Source: an uncultured Bacteroidota bacterium
Lineage (GTDB): Bacteria; Bacteroidota; Bacteroidia; Bacteroidales; WCHB1-69
Direction: 5' to 3'
Assembly: GCA_902802755.1 (NCBI GenBank)
Contig: CADCNH010000003.1
Location: 50,865-114,864, forward strand
DNA: 64,000 nucleotides
This document shows, one piece after another, positions 9,301 through 17,250 of this stretch. The stretch's first letter is position 1; each line of letters starts with the position of its first letter. Below the pieces are notes generated by a model. It ran no database searches, was not told where the DNA came from, and saw only the letters and a program-made list of their open reading frames with translations. The position numbers and the translations under genes were made by a program.

Positions 9301-10409
9301 ACATTGTCATGACGTTTTACATAATAATATAATGTTGTATCAGGACCTGAGAAGAGAACATCTGTTTCTGGAATCAGGTATTCAGATTCAGCAAAAGTGC
9401 TGCCATCGGTTGACCAATAAGCAACGATAGAGTCAACATGGTCAGCCAGAGCGGGATTTGGTTCAGCAAACAGTCTGAGCGTGTCAGGAGTACCAAATCT
9501 CTGGCAATAAGTAATATTGGAATCTGACAAAGTAGGAGTAGTAGGATGTACGTAATGAGTATAGTTGTAATTTACAATACTGTCGATTCTGTAACCGCAT
9601 GAAGTATCAACGTAAGCGATTTTGTAATCACCGGTAGTGTCCATAGTATAAGGAGGCATACCTACAGTCACAGGTTCGCAATCCTTGATAGTGTCATTTC
9701 TTTCAATAATAGGATCGGTTGACAGAGTGTCAGAAGCGAGCACTCTAGCAGGATGAGACTGGTGACCACCGATTTGGTAGTATTCACTTTCAGCAACATG
9801 AGAATTCCAATATAAAGAATTGTCTGTACCATGGATACGTTCTCTGATATGAACAATCAACTGAACATCACGGAAAATCTGATTCCAGGTAACAACGATT
9901 CTTGAACGAGTATTGGTAAGGAATCTGAAGTAGAAGTAGTCATAAGCAATATTACTAATATTGTATGTACCACTGAAAATCGGAATAGCACCCGGATACT
10001 CATATACGAAAGAATAATTTTCCTGGAGCATAGGAGTACCTACCCAATGCAATTCTTCATAGAACGTTTGGAGCGTAATATTGCAGTAACGGCTCAGATC
10101 ATGCTGTCCGTCCAGAATATTTTCTCCATCGCACCACAGCTCGAGTTCAACAGAGACTTTCGCGCCCTCATCAATACCCAAGCAGTTGGCATCTGAGAAA
10201 ATCATGTCATAGACATCAGTGTGACCAAATACCAATGGACTCATGGAATGAGACAGAGGCAGATCACCACCCGGCAGATTCGCAATGCCGTGGAGAGTGT
10301 CAGCAGCGGGATTTGACAACTGGAAACAGCAGTCAACCTGCGCTTGCGCTTGCATGCCAAACATCATTAAAAAGATGCTTAAGAAGCAAATCGATAATAG
10401 TTTTTTCAT
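3378..10409 (-). CDS. Giant T9SS-secreted multidomain surface protein (2343 aa)
   Basis: The N-terminus MKKLLSICFLSIFLMMFGMQ followed by AQAQVD is a typical signal peptide. Residues about 260-1990 are a chain of Ig-like/SprB-like modules recognisable by recurrent phrases such as YCVGDSAVAL, ADNDTLCFAESATL, ADNNAEVCAESD and VTVDTLPVIV, each with a conserved Cys near the strand start and many Thr, Asp and Tyr residues. Residues about 2000-2240 form a non-repetitive domain. The last about 85 residues (YPNPASNNVNVVL ... GIYFIKVVNGSAVMTKKLIIAR tail) are a type A T9SS sorting domain, so export via Sec and T9SS to the surface or medium is expected. Architecture resembles gliding adhesins such as SprB, but motility is not shown. 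Monocistronic: own promoter and terminator. Confidence 0.92.
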   Translation of the reverse strand: MKKLLSICFLSIFLMMFGMQAQAQVDCCFQLSNPAADTLHGIANLPGGDLPLSHSMSPLVFGHTDVYDMIFSDANCLGIDEGAKVSVELELWCDGENILDGQHDLSRYCNITLQTFYEELHWVGTPMLQENYSFVYEYPGAIPIFSGTYNISNIAYDYFYFRFLTNTRSRIVVTWNQIFRDVQLIVHIRERIHGTDNSLYWNSHVAESEYYQIGGHQSHPARVLASDTLSTDPIIERNDTIKDCEPVTVGMPPYTMDTTGDYKIAYVDTSCGYRIDSIVNYNYTHYVHPTTPTLSDSNITYCQRFGTPDTLRLFAEPNPALADHVDSIVAYWSTDGSTFAESEYLIPETDVLFSGPDTTLYYYVKRHDNVTGCESEVDTFGVKITPIPADPDVAKRIIEYCVGDSAVALSYPAPIGQLVLWGLTPDDVMDTTYIPSTATPDTLVYYLRLQDTTTVNQCVSDGYDSVIVRIFANPVVTVTADNDTLCFAESATLKAEPTNLTTYQWKQDGTAISGATDTTYVYTNNVTTETTFTFRVDVTEAHDSVSCAAHDTINILSYPEIGAPTAVRGDTSICGPGDVTREVAAGTNGTTARWYKSDKTTVIAEDTLICTIHFDYTDSVFVSSLNEYGCETPDSNWLKITVTVDTIPTVVLSADNNAEVCAESDMIIRSTVTPLYAPVIYAWTGTGLHAPLNEDSVLFNHDVAGQYIDTLTVTDAHGCIGMDTILVTVDTLPVIVLNVNYTIQDDNYCVGHNGEIIFTTPQYVNYSIDSGKTWQAYPDSAFLALPVGEYHLVVEDGNGCKNNPVNTDSIRDARVDIVMTLEADTNTHCQAPFGGSITITSVTPATGEYHYRIVTPANDTTAYQTDTVFTELVHGLYTVIIEDTVTGCIATDTITVPTDQILPTASFVGPNLICYLDSTTTFGLTYSDTTVIFREWGYVGSADSLADMMKYQENFVLGGFPAGKHIFIANFEDTITHCTNTRRDTVRVNSVNINLITTPDYTVCAYDTITVYSVYYPQEPTEDTIVTYLWYNGNHVQYKAPGVYDTAIVIPSVSSNYISLVAYDNHGCHNTFGKTMSVWPLPTLSINEDEQNYCQNKNIDLHVVASSTSPYTYEWMKAGTVVGTSSSLNINAGLVDFDVTLTVTDANGCISRDTVPVNVIEIPGEPVFTPDTQYFCDNNVVVNMSQAAPVIAGNTLTWLSGDDPEVAKATGDYSAFYTNTENGVSCYSDTTKLRVEVKGAPRAEIGIKYNSDVDTTWSKVRCYNPTAGDTLHIVVDPAPSASLKYYFVVNGADTTDVIVLSDTLPGTYTYTIDIFDTAYYTTDTCYWDTTVVYTFKIDALPTVPDNFPNAFVTTGDSTIFYCEGTNPVHYSFNLPINTVATYNGTTTVPDSAADNIEFVLTDTITHCTSTFYYDIVEVPTPEISLTSDLADNCSDTLIGKVIANVTPTSYDGTFERVYTWWNNTTNPYASHTRTINTDTVDYTFIANVDTIVYAHVTINTAAISYSASCTSNDTNFSIHFQPAPDMPKLDPTYSMYIDSANAAYCYDATFDTIKTTDFITTTGATVHIVDYTTIDSAGIYKVVANNDLPPYCPSDTLIFTVTRNREIKAPANFADYGGKIYYCEGTNPVYDFGTAENPNDSLVYFKGTTVLTTAPDTAGNYTLTIYDKASVVTPKCSKDFPFDIIEVPTPTADVDPHANWIDTTKVCEGTTINVDLDFTITPHVVYSAVETFTWKGVTSTTAAGHFTATPTADTAVSFSYLLVDTVGAGIHGIACPFTYDSTIHYIFYATPDQPVYTGDTSFCAGDTVFVTENEFTFTTGLELTTDVTLPDTIYAATKTITASVHYPDFTTCKSNDTIINIVRHELPAVKVTPKDTTICIYDTVKFTATGATTYAWSTGETTDFIMATDTNKYIVTGTDDFGCVNTDTAELKYFDVYTIKLSNDTTVCLGEDANIAATVTGSTGPFVLTWYKDTATTALFPSATIPSGATDSHVVTPDTSEIVNGMPVPTLYKLEVEDSHHCISSAERNVIRIASTDRPQFEFRAIGGTESIRYMEAVSGDQSAFEMYIKKNCWDDGVKVFVDFQIYKNGVPMTKAELANTMDDYIGSYNTSYSFDLTQNAPAITYQTMESSNYNDAANFFPQSEFMDGTMYDYDWFWMHFISERKITVNLGAWKPGSAGIYTFHYAVIVAGPFSSQNGSIYSGLQRIGGYGSHSGLTVKDTIAYDFFTIYVDTTYVGSSTDFDYVAPAVVTTTEDVPAEKIDMNVYPNPASNNVNVVLNGVKGQTMITVHDMSGKAVSNMRVDIDDNNQIINLPVDNYSQGIYFIKVVNGSAVMTKKLIIAR

Positions 10410-10522
10410 AAGTTTTTGAATTTAATTGTTATTGATTTTTTCTTTCTTTTTTCCTCTATTTTATTGGTTTTTTTATAGTTATATATAATTCGTGAGATTG
10501 CAGTACACTACAATTTCAACAT

Positions 10523-10531
10523 GCAAAAATA
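10523..10531 (-). promoter_or_regulatory. Probable -7 promoter element of the giant T9SS gene
   Basis: On the minus strand the site reads TATTTTTGC, matching the Bacteroidota -7 consensus TAnnTTTG. It lies in an A/T-homopolymer-rich gap between trmD and the gene, giving a leader of about 105 bases. A TTTG about 22 bases upstream may be the -33 element. Confidence 0.6.
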
Positions 10532-10596
10532 CATATTTTTTTTATACGAAACGCAAAAAAAAACTTTTTTCTCGTTTTTTTTAAAAAAAATTTTTT

Positions 10597-11277
10597 CTAT
10601 TCTTCTTTCAGGAGGTCTGGACGGCGTTCGGAAGTTCTCTTTAATTGTTGTTCCATTCGCCACTCATCAATATTCTTTTGATGGCCTGAAAGTAGTATGT
10701 CAGGAACTCTATGTCCTTGATAGTCAGCAGGACGTGTATAAACCGGAGCTGAAAGCAGCCCATCCTGGAAGGAATCTAACAGCGCGGAAGTCTCGTCATG
10801 CAGCACACCGGGGATAATTCGGGCCACCGCGTCCACAATAGCCATGGCCGCAATCTCACCTCCCGACAACACATAATCGCCTATGCTGACTTCCTCATCA
10901 ATGAATAATTCCCTTACCCGTTCATCAACACCTTTGTAATGACCACATAATATCATAATATTATCCATTAGAGAAAGTCGGTTGGCATAGTTCTGGTCAA
11001 AAGTCTTGCCGTCGGGGGCCATGAACAACACTAGGTCGTATTTCCTTTCTGCTTTCAGTTTCTCGATACAGCGAGCGATAGGTTCCACCATCATCACCAT
11101 ACCTGCCCCACCCCCGAAGGGATAGTCATCCACACGGCGGTGTTTATCGGTGCTATAATCCCGTATATCATGTGTGTGCAGCTCCAAATAGCCACTTTTG
11201 ACCGCCCTGCTGATAATGGAGCAGCCAAAGACACCGGTAAACATTTCGGGGAACAAAGTCAGTATATCTATTCTCAT
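10597..11277 (-). CDS. trmD: tRNA (guanine37-N1)-methyltransferase
   Basis: The 226-residue SPOUT enzyme methylates N1 of G37 next to the anticodon, preventing +1 frameshifts. Family hallmarks are [13 protein letters not shown] at the start, [12 protein letters not shown] at 51-62, and the trefoil-knot SAM site built from [13 protein letters not shown] (109-121) and [11 protein letters not shown] (131-141). Length is normal. In many bacteria trmD sits with rplS and rimM; here it is followed by the giant secreted-protein gene and preceded by a repeat-filled gap, so it appears to be transcribed alone. Confidence 0.95.
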   Translation of the reverse strand: MRIDILTLFPEMFTGVFGCSIISRAVKSGYLELHTHDIRDYSTDKHRRVDDYPFGGGAGMVMMVEPIARCIEKLKAERKYDLVLFMAPDGKTFDQNYANRLSLMDNIMILCGHYKGVDERVRELFIDEEVSIGDYVLSGGEIAAMAIVDAVARIIPGVLHDETSALLDSFQDGLLSAPVYTRPADYQGHRVPDILLSGHQKNIDEWRMEQQLKRTSERRPDLLKEE

Positions 11278-11330
11278 AAGAATTCAAATTTCATAATCCA
11301 AGTTTTCAGTGGTCAGTTATTAGGTGGATA

Positions 11331-11486
11331 ATTCAAAATTTAAAATTCAAAATTCAAAATTCAAGATCCATTTTTAACTATTAACTATCAACTATTAACT
11401 ATCAACTATTAACTAACAACTATTAACTAACACCTGACCACTAATCACTGACCACTGACCACTGATCACTGACCACTGATCACTAT
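11331..11486. repeat. Stacked heptamer arrays, three unit types
   Basis: Three adjacent 7 bp arrays: AATTCAA units (11331-11365), TTAACTA/TCAACTA units (11374-11435) and GACCACT/GATCACT units (11436-11483). The last runs into the O-methyltransferase gene, whose TGA stop is followed at once by minus-strand TAGTGATCAGTGG. The units differ in sequence but share the 7 bp period. Confidence 0.85.
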
Positions 11487-12124
11487 CAGCACATCACCAT
11501 CATAATCCCATCCCGCATGGGCAGCAGCACATTACTCACTCGCTCATCTTGTTGCACAAAGTCATTAAAATCCATAATGGCCTGGGTATCCAAGTCCAGA
11601 TGCCCATCCTGTTCTACCACTTTGCCGCTCCACAGCATATTGTCAATCAGCATAACACCGCCTTTTCTCATACGAGGCAACAACATCTCATAAAATTCGC
11701 GATTACTGCGCTTCTCCGCATCAATAAAAACCAAGTCCCATTGACAGTCAAAAGTCGGTATCAACTGTCGTGCATCGCCGATATGGAGTCGTATTTTCTC
11801 CTTATATTGTGGCGTTCCAATATATCTACTAATTATCTCTTCCTTTTCCTCATCCACCTCTATCGTATCCAAGTATCCATCAGGGGCCAGTCCCTCAGCC
11901 AGACACAATGCTGAATAGCCAGTATAAGTTCCTATTTCCAATACATGTTTAGGTTGCATCATACGGGATACCATGGACAAAAAACGCCCTTGCAAATGTC
12001 CAGAAATCATCCTTGGCTTCACTGCCTTCAGATGAGTTTCTCTATACAAGCGGTATAGGAGCTCCCCTTCCTCAGTGGTATGAGCTTCGCAGTAGTCTTC
12101 GATAAGGGGGAAAGTTATGTCCAT
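11486..12124 (-). CDS. SAM-dependent O-methyltransferase (family 3, CCoAOMT-like)
   Basis: The 212-residue protein has the class I methyltransferase fold: motif I HVLEIGTYTGYSALCLAEGL in the N-terminal third, acidic DTIEVDEEKEEI, then DLVFIDAEKRSNREFYE and MLIDNMLWSGKV, which supply the metal- and substrate-side residues of the caffeoyl-CoA/catechol O-methyltransferase family. The start is the ATG at 12124 (MDITFPLIEDYC). The frame stays open to 12220, but that 32-codon extension merely translates GTTGACA- and GATCCCT-type repeats. Substrate unknown; small phenolics or tRNA 5-hydroxyuridine (TrmR-like) are possibilities by homology only. Confidence 0.85.
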   Translation of the reverse strand: MDITFPLIEDYCEAHTTEEGELLYRLYRETHLKAVKPRMISGHLQGRFLSMVSRMMQPKHVLEIGTYTGYSALCLAEGLAPDGYLDTIEVDEEKEEIISRYIGTPQYKEKIRLHIGDARQLIPTFDCQWDLVFIDAEKRSNREFYEMLLPRMRKGGVMLIDNMLWSGKVVEQDGHLDLDTQAIMDFNDFVQQDERVSNVLLPMRDGIMMVMC

Positions 12125-12232
12125 AGTTGACAGTTGACAGTTGATAATTGATAATTGACAGTTGATAATTAATAGCTCTAATCCCTGATTCCTGATTCCT
12201 GATCCCTGATCCCTGACCACTGACCACTATCA
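12125..12232. repeat. Heptamer arrays (GTTGACA, then GATCCCT/GACCACT)
   Basis: Two abutting arrays fill the gap between the O-methyltransferase start and the xseB stop: GTTGACA/GTTGATA/ATTGATA units, then GATTCCT, GATCCCT and GACCACT units. Together they span the whole 100-base gap, leaving no room for an independent promoter of usual structure. Confidence 0.85.
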
Positions 12233-12427
12233 ACTTTCAGTTTGCATGATTTTGGCGATTTCTGCTTCGGTTTTTGTGAGTTTATCCTTGCAGAGTTTGA
12301 TAAGCATCGTACAGCGTTTAATTTTATCTGACAATTCATCGACAGAGATATCCGCATTTTCCATTTCCTGGACAATTTGCTGAAGTTCGTCAAATGCTTC
12401 GGTATAGGTGATGGTTTCTTTGGCCAT
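12230..12427 (-). CDS. xseB: Exodeoxyribonuclease VII small subunit
   Basis: The 65-residue product begins MAKETITYTEAFDELQQIVQ and continues EMENADISVDELSDKIKRC, the two-helix hairpin typical of XseB, which coats the XseA coiled-coil stalk in the ssDNA exonuclease. The start is ATG 12427; an upstream in-frame extension would cross its own promoter. The ending ACT GAA AGT TGA matches the GAAAACT/GAAAGTT repeat unit, so the last residues and stop look repeat-derived. xseA is not adjacent, which is unusual but not unprecedented. Confidence 0.8.
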   Translation of the reverse strand: MAKETITYTEAFDELQQIVQEMENADISVDELSDKIKRCTMLIKLCKDKLTKTEAEIAKIMQTES

Positions 12428-12442
12428 GGTGAAAAATTTTCT

Positions 12443-12451
12443 GCAAAGATA
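12443..12451 (-). promoter_or_regulatory. -7 promoter element of xseB
   Basis: Minus-strand TATCTTTGC, an exact TAnnTTTGC match, placed so that transcription would begin only about 10 bases before the ATG at 12427. Confidence 0.65.
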
Positions 12452-12454
12452 CAA

Positions 12455-12545
12455 TTTAATTGGCAAATTAGCAAATTAGTTAATTAGCAAATGTGCTAAT
12501 TAGACAATGTGCTAATGTGCTTATTTAATTTGCAAATTAATTAAT
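12455..12545. repeat. CAAATTAG octamer array
   Basis: Units CAAATTAG, TTAATTAG and AATGTGCT in tandem just upstream of the xseB promoter. The same family ends the genes at 21622, 28898 and 52106 and occurs at 40085. Confidence 0.8.
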
Positions 12546-12564
12546 GGGGGTGTTCTTTATGGAA

Positions 12565-12710
12565 AGTCACTCACTTCGTGAGTTCGTGAAGACGCTCGCC
12601 TTGCTCGCTCGACAAGACGTTCACTTCGTTCACTCGTTATGATGAACACATCGTCTTTCCGTCTTCCCGTCTCCCCGAATGCACGAAGTGCATGTCTCCC
12701 CGTCTTAACG
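12565..12710. repeat. 25 bp-family dispersed repeat cluster (GACG..CTTCG..CTCG type)
   Basis: Contains ACTCAC TTC GTGAGT, GTTCACTTCGTTCAC and TGCAC GAA GTGCA between conserved GTCTTCCCG/GTCTCCCCG linkers. The same linkers and CACTTCGTTCGCTC cores recur at 34783-34944, 50517-50662 and 56117-56162. With the octamers at 12455 it fills the 300-base gap between xseB and rpsE; no gene is visible there. Confidence 0.75.
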
Positions 12711-12740
12711 AAAAAACTCCCACCCGTAAGGGCAGGAGTC
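12711..12740 (-). terminator. Terminator of the ribosomal protein operon
   Basis: Minus-strand hairpin ACTCCTGCCC TTAC GGGTGGGAGT followed by TTTTTT, about 30 bases after the rpsE stop. It marks a genuine operon end after rpsE, so rpmD, rplO and secY are not cotranscribed downstream. Confidence 0.9.
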
Positions 12741-12769
12741 TCGCATATAAAAAGGCTATTTTGGGGGAT

Positions 12770-13288
12770 TTAGCCGTTGAATACAGTGTCGAGCTGTACG
12801 CCACGAACTTTAGCGATAGTATAAGGATCGCGAAGTTGTGCGAGAGCATTGATGGTAGCCTTCACCACACTGTGGGGGTTAGAAGATCCTTTGGATTTAG
12901 CCAACACGTTCTTCACACCAACACTTTCGAGGACGGCACGCATAGCACCACCAGCGATAACACCGGTACCAGGAGCAGCGGGTTTCATGAATACGAGAGA
13001 ACCGCTGTACTTACCTTCCTGAGCGTGAGGAATAGTACCCTTCAATACGGGAACTTGAATCAGATTTTTCTTAGCATCGTCGATACCCTTGGCGATAGCG
13101 GCGGAAACTTCCTTTGCTTTGCCGAGGCCGTAGCCAACGATACCATTTTCATTACCAACGACGACGATAGCGGAGAAGCTGAATGTACGACCACCTTTGG
13201 TAACCTTAGTAACTCTGTTTACTGCAACCAATCTGTCTTTGAATTCGATATCGGTTGATTTTACTCTTTTGATATTAGCGTTTGACAT
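12770..13288 (-). CDS. rpsE: 30S ribosomal protein S5
   Basis: The 172-residue protein has the N-terminal dsRBD-like S5 domain ([20 protein letters not shown]) and the C-terminal domain with [32 protein letters not shown] pattern. S5 contributes to decoding fidelity and mRNA helicase activity at the entry tunnel. It is the last gene of the operon, directly followed by a terminator, whereas in most bacteria rpmD-rplO-secY follow. Confidence 0.97.
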   Translation of the reverse strand: MSNANIKRVKSTDIEFKDRLVAVNRVTKVTKGGRTFSFSAIVVVGNENGIVGYGLGKAKEVSAAIAKGIDDAKKNLIQVPVLKGTIPHAQEGKYSGSLVFMKPAAPGTGVIAGGAMRAVLESVGVKNVLAKSKGSSNPHSVVKATINALAQLRDPYTIAKVRGVQLDTVFNG

Positions 13289-13301
13289 ATTCCTCCTCGT
13301 A

Positions 13302-13661
13302 TTAGAAAATTAAACCACCTTCTCTGGCAGCGTCGGCCAAAGATTTAATTCTACCATGATACAGATAGCCGTTACGGTCGAAAACGACAGCGGTAATACC
13401 TGCGTTCTTAGCGCGTTCGGCGATCAATTTGCCCACCATTGCAGACTTTTCGGTTTTGGTAACCTTCTGGGCTTTGATGTCAGGAACGACAGATGAGGCA
13501 GATGCCAGGGTAACACCAGCTCTATCATCAATAATCTGTACATAGATGTCCTTGTTGCTTCTGAAAACGGACATTCTAGGACGTTCAGGAGTACCGTTGA
13601 CGATTCTACGCACACGGTTTTTAATCCTGTTTCTTCTGAATTCTTTCTTATTATAAGCCAT
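13302..13661 (-). CDS. rplR: 50S ribosomal protein L18
   Basis: The 119-residue product carries the L18 pattern RIRNR-like start, [20 protein letters not shown] and the ending [26 protein letters not shown]. It binds 5S rRNA with L5 in the central protuberance. Fourteen-base spacing to rpsE downstream supports cotranscription. Confidence 0.97.
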   Translation of the reverse strand: MAYNKKEFRRNRIKNRVRRIVNGTPERPRMSVFRSNKDIYVQIIDDRAGVTLASASSVVPDIKAQKVTKTEKSAMVGKLIAERAKNAGITAVVFDRNGYLYHGRIKSLADAAREGGLIF

Positions 13662-13679
13662 CTTCTTAAATTTTCAATA

Positions 13680-14240
13680 TTATTTTTCTGCTGATTTACC
13701 GGCTTTCTTTCTAACAACTTCGCCCACGAAGCGGATACCTTTGCCTTTGTAAGGTTCAGGTTTTCTGTAGGAGCGGATCTTGTTAGCAACCTGGCCTAAC
13801 AATTGTCTGTCGATACCTTTGAGGATAATGATGGGGTTTTTACCTTTCTCATTCACGGTTTCCACTTTGATTTCATCGGGAAAATCGAAAAGGATATTGT
13901 GTGAGTAACCCAAGCTCAAGTCCAGCTGATGAGGACCTTTAGCTTCAGCCTTGTAACCAACACCGACAACTTCCTGTTTGATTTCGAAACCTTTGGAGAC
14001 ACCTGTAACCATATTGTTCAGGAGAGCTCTGTAAAGTCCGTGGAGAGCTTTATGGCGTTTCTGGTCAGTAGGACGCTGCAGTTTCAAGTGACCATCTTCC
14101 ACTTCCATGGTGATATCGGGGTCAACATACTGGTGAAGTTCACCGAGGGGACCCTTTACCGTGACGACATTTGATTTTTCGTCTCTTTTAATTTCAACTC
14201 CAGAGGGGATTGAAATGGCTAATTTACCTATTCTTGACAT
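13680..14240 (-). CDS. rplF: 50S ribosomal protein L6
   Basis: The 186-residue protein starts MSRIGKLAISIPSGVEI and has the two L6 repeats; the C-terminal RSYRKPEPYKGKGIRF is the family signature. It sits near the L7/L12 stalk base and factor-binding site. Tight spacing to rpsH and rplR fits the spc operon order. Confidence 0.97.
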   Translation of the reverse strand: MSRIGKLAISIPSGVEIKRDEKSNVVTVKGPLGELHQYVDPDITMEVEDGHLKLQRPTDQKRHKALHGLYRALLNNMVTGVSKGFEIKQEVVGVGYKAEAKGPHQLDLSLGYSHNILFDFPDEIKVETVNEKGKNPIIILKGIDRQLLGQVANKIRSYRKPEPYKGKGIRFVGEVVRKKAGKSAEK

Positions 14241-14255
14241 AACTGTTTCCTCCTA

Positions 14256-14654
14256 TTAGCTAATATAACATAAAACTTCGCCACCGACTTTCTGGTTTCT
14301 GGCTTCCTTATCGGTCATCATGCCGTGGGAAGTAGAAACGATAGCGATACCGAGGCCATTCATCACAGAGGGCATTTCGTCAACGCCTACATATTTACGA
14401 AGACCGGGACGGCTTACGCGTTTCAATTCGGTGATAGCCGACAACTTGGAAGTGGGATGATATTTAAGAGCGATCTTAATCATGCCGGGGTGCACGTCAT
14501 CGACAAATTTATAATTTAAGATATAACCTTTTTCGAACAAAATCTTCGTGATTTCACGTTTTGTCTTAGAGGTCGGGATTTCCACCACTTTATGATTAGC
14601 CCTGATGGCGTTTCTCATTCGGGTTAAATAATCTGAAATCGGATCGGTATTCAT
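14256..14654 (-). CDS. rpsH: 30S ribosomal protein S8
   Basis: The 132-residue protein begins [17 protein letters not shown] and ends with [20 protein letters not shown], the S8 signature. It binds 16S rRNA helix 21 and in E. coli is the translational repressor of the spc operon; whether that control exists here is not visible. Confidence 0.97.
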   Translation of the reverse strand: MNTDPISDYLTRMRNAIRANHKVVEIPTSKTKREITKILFEKGYILNYKFVDDVHPGMIKIALKYHPTSKLSAITELKRVSRPGLRKYVGVDEMPSVMNGLGIAIVSTSHGMMTDKEARNQKVGGEVLCYIS

Positions 14655-14679
14655 AGTGTCTTTCTCCTAATTTTAAATG

Positions 14680-14979
14680 TTACCAACTTGCTTTTTTTAC
14701 GCCCGGGATAAGACCAGCTGAAGCCATTTCTCTGAAATTGATACGGGAAATGCCGAACTGACGCATATAACCTTTCGGACGACCGGTTAACTTACAACGG
14801 TTGTGTAATCTGATCGGATTTGAGTTGGGGGGCAATTTCTGCAGAGCTACGATAGCAGCCTGCTTTGCCTCATAGTCATTACCATTAATGATCTTCTTTA
14901 ACTCTTGACGTTTAGCAGCGTATTTAGCAATTAATTTTGCTCTTTTTACTTCTCTTGCTTTTAAAGATTCTTTTGCCAT
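14680..14979 (-). CDS. rpsN: 30S ribosomal protein S14 (zinc-free long form)
   Basis: The 99-residue protein has the S14 core [20 protein letters not shown] and ends [14 protein letters not shown]. Only one Cys is present, so this is the long zinc-independent type rather than the 61-residue CxxC type. It lies between rplE and rpsH as usual. Confidence 0.97.
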   Translation of the reverse strand: MAKESLKAREVKRAKLIAKYAAKRQELKKIINGNDYEAKQAAIVALQKLPPNSNPIRLHNRCKLTGRPKGYMRQFGISRINFREMASAGLIPGVKKASW

Positions 14980-14982
14980 ATC

Positions 14983-15537
14983 TTATTTCTGATTTTTAAA
15001 TGGTAATCCAAACTCTTTCAACAGTGCGAGGCACTCTTTATCATTATGGGCTGTGGTAACGAAGGTGATATCCATACCGTTAATTTTAGCCACTTTATCG
15101 ATGTCGATTTCGGGGAAGATAATCTGTTCGGGGATACCGAGGGTGTAGTTACCTCTGCCGTCGAAACCCTTATCGCTGATACCGCGGAAGTCACGGATAC
15201 GAGGGATAGAAACAGAGATCAGACGATCGAGGAATTCGTACATTCTGTCGCCACGGAGGGTCACTCTCACGCCGATAGGCATACCTCTTCTCAATTTGAA
15301 GTTGGAAATATCCTTCTTTGACTTGGTAGCAACTGCCTTCTGACCAGCGATCATGGTCATTTCCTGAACACCTGCGTCGATTAACTTCTTGTCGGCGATA
15401 CCGAATTTACCGAGACCCTGGTTCAGACAGATCTTGGTGATTTTCGGGATACGCATCACGGATTTGAATCCGAACTGTTCTTTCAGTGCAGGAAGAACTT
15501 CCTTTGTATATTTTTCTTTATATCTTGGTGTGTACAT
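14983..15537 (-). CDS. rplE: 50S ribosomal protein L5
   Basis: The 184-residue protein has [14 protein letters not shown] near residue 30 and [20 protein letters not shown] near the C-terminus, both L5 patterns. Its ATG overlaps the rplX stop by one base (TAATG), indicating translational coupling. It binds 5S rRNA and the P-site tRNA. Confidence 0.97.
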   Translation of the reverse strand: MYTPRYKEKYTKEVLPALKEQFGFKSVMRIPKITKICLNQGLGKFGIADKKLIDAGVQEMTMIAGQKAVATKSKKDISNFKLRRGMPIGVRVTLRGDRMYEFLDRLISVSIPRIRDFRGISDKGFDGRGNYTLGIPEQIIFPEIDIDKVAKINGMDITFVTTAHNDKECLALLKEFGLPFKNQK

Positions 15538-15851
15538 TACTTAATCTCCTCTCCTGACTTTTTTGAATATCTAACTAATTTGCCGTTCTCATTTTTTCTT
15601 CTGCCGATGCGGGTAGCGTTACCCTGTGCATCGATCACCATAAGGTTAGAAATGTGGATCGGAGCTTCTTTCTTAACGATACCGCCATTGGGGTTCTTGG
15701 CATTAGCCTTGGTGTGTTTTGACACCAGGTTCACGCCTTCCACCATAGCGCGGTATTTTTCGACATCCACCATCAGCACCTTGCCTTGTGAACCTTTAGA
15801 GTCACCGGCAATAACTTTAACGATGTCGCCTTTTTTGATGTGAATTTTCAT
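15537..15851 (-). CDS. rplX: 50S ribosomal protein L24
   Basis: The 104-residue protein starts with the KOW motif ([20 protein letters not shown]) and ends with [21 protein letters not shown]24 initiates 50S assembly. It shares one base with rplE downstream. Confidence 0.96.
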   Translation of the reverse strand: MKIHIKKGDIVKVIAGDSKGSQGKVLMVDVEKYRAMVEGVNLVSKHTKANAKNPNGGIVKKEAPIHISNLMVIDAQGNATRIGRRKNENGKLVRYSKKSGEEIK

Positions 15852-15926
15852 TGCTTTTAATTTTTTAATTGTTTTTCAATTGGTCTTTGTCAATTGTCCT
15901 ATATGTATAATTGTTGTGTGCAACAA

Positions 15927-16295
15927 TTAAAGTACTTCCGGAGCGAGGGAAACAATCTTCATGTACTGTTTCTCACGAAGTTCACGGGCAACAGGGCCGA
16001 AGATACGGGTACCACGGCGTTCATCACCGGGAGTCAGCAGAACGACTGCATTGTCGTCGAAGCGGATGTAGGAACCATCGTTTCTGCGGACATGTTTCTT
16101 GGTACGTACGACCACTGCCTTAGAGACAGAACCTTTTTTGATATTACCTGAAGGGATGGCGCTTTTCACGGTGACGACAACTTTATCGCCAACGGTGGCA
16201 TAGCGTTTTTTAGTACCACCCAGAACGCGGATACACAAAACTTCCTTTGCGCCGCTGTTATCGGCCACTGCCATTCTTGTTTCTTGCTGTATCAT
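15927..16295 (-). CDS. rplN: 50S ribosomal protein L14
   Basis: The 122-residue protein has [19 protein letters not shown] at the start and [17 protein letters not shown] in the middle, ending SLAPEVL, all typical of L14. A 75-base AT-rich spacer separates it from rplX; it contains small inverted repeats but no convincing terminator. Confidence 0.97.
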   Translation of the reverse strand: MIQQETRMAVADNSGAKEVLCIRVLGGTKKRYATVGDKVVVTVKSAIPSGNIKKGSVSKAVVVRTKKHVRRNDGSYIRFDDNAVVLLTPGDERRGTRIFGPVARELREKQYMKIVSLAPEVL

Positions 16296-16297
16296 AA

Positions 16298-16555
16298 CTA
16301 TTTAGCTCTTTCAATGATTTCTACTAATCTCCAGCGCTTGCTTTTGCTCAAGGGTCTGGTTTCCATAACTCTAACTTTGTCACCGATGTTACAATCGTTT
16401 TTTTCGTCGTGAGCCATCAGTTTGGTAGTTCTTTTGAGGAACTTGCCATACTTAGGGTGTTTCAGTCTTCTTTCGACGCTGATCACGATAGTCTTATCCA
16501 TCTTGTTGCTGGTGACAAGGCCTTCTCTGACTTTTCTTTTATTTCTTTCTTCCAT
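16298..16555 (-). CDS. rpsQ: 30S ribosomal protein S17
   Basis: The 85-residue protein has the S17 OB-fold motifs [19 protein letters not shown] and [18 protein letters not shown]. It is two bases from rplN. Confidence 0.97.
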   Translation of the reverse strand: MEERNKRKVREGLVTSNKMDKTIVISVERRLKHPKYGKFLKRTTKLMAHDEKNDCNIGDKVRVMETRPLSKSKRWRLVEIIERAK

Positions 16556-16565
16556 AGCGGGTTAA

Positions 16566-16769
16566 TTATTTCACGTTTTCTTTCAGTTCGCGCATGCGCA
16601 ATTCGGTCATCAGGCGAGCCACAGTTTTTCTCTGTTCTTTAATCTTCTGAGGATTTTCGATAGGAGAAACGGCGTGGTTCAGTTTCAACTTGACCAACTG
16701 TTGTTTTTCTTCCACTAATCTTTCTTTCACTTCAGGAGTGGAAAGTTCGCGTATTACTTGCTGTTTCAT
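16566..16769 (-). CDS. rpmC: 50S ribosomal protein L29
   Basis: The 67-residue helical protein has the L29 pattern EEKQQLVKLKLNHAVSPIEN followed by KTVARLMTELRMRE. It lies at the peptide exit tunnel where trigger factor and SRP dock. Confidence 0.95.
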   Translation of the reverse strand: MKQQVIRELSTPEVKERLVEEKQQLVKLKLNHAVSPIENPQKIKEQRKTVARLMTELRMRELKENVK

Positions 16770-16774
16770 TGCTA

Positions 16775-17200
16775 TTAAATTTCTTCTGAATAATCTCTTC
16801 TAACTACGAATTTGGTTGCGATAGGCAGCTTTTGTGCGCCGAGGCGGAGAGCTTCCTTAGCCACTTCGAAGGGAACGCCGTCGGCTTCGAACATGATTCT
16901 GCCGGGGCTAACGCGGGCCACGAAATATTCGGGGGTACCTTTACCTTTACCCATACGCACTTCAGCAGGCTTCTTGGTCACGGGCTTGTCGGGGAAGATG
17001 GAGATCCACAGCTGGCCTTCACGTTTCATGTGACGGGTGATGGCCTGACGAGCTGCCTCAATCTGACGACCGGTGATCCAGCATTCCTCGAGGGCTTTCA
17101 GGGCGAAAGAACCGAAAGCGATTTCAGAACCGCGTTTGGTGATGCGTTTCATTCTGCCCTTTTGCGGTCTTCTGTATTTGGTCTTTTTTGGTTGTAACAT
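16775..17200 (-). CDS. rplP: 50S ribosomal protein L16
   Basis: The 141-residue protein begins [18 protein letters not shown] and contains [20 protein letters not shown], the L16 signature near the A-site tRNA elbow. Five bases separate it from rpmC. Confidence 0.97.
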   Translation of the reverse strand: MLQPKKTKYRRPQKGRMKRITKRGSEIAFGSFALKALEECWITGRQIEAARQAITRHMKREGQLWISIFPDKPVTKKPAEVRMGKGKGTPEYFVARVSPGRIMFEADGVPFEVAKEALRLGAQKLPIATKFVVRRDYSEEI

Positions 17201-17250
17201 TGCTGTATAATTTTATTGTTTATATACTATTATTTGTGAAGTCAACGCTG

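Noticed and set aside
12125..12220. 32-residue extension of the O-methyltransferase
   Set aside because: The residues (IINCQLSIINCQLST and so on) are simply translated GTTGACA-type heptamers; homologues start at MDITFPLI-like sequence.
12178..12474. 98-codon frame overlapping xseB
   Set aside because: Out of frame with xseB and ending in translated GATCCCT repeats; no family features.
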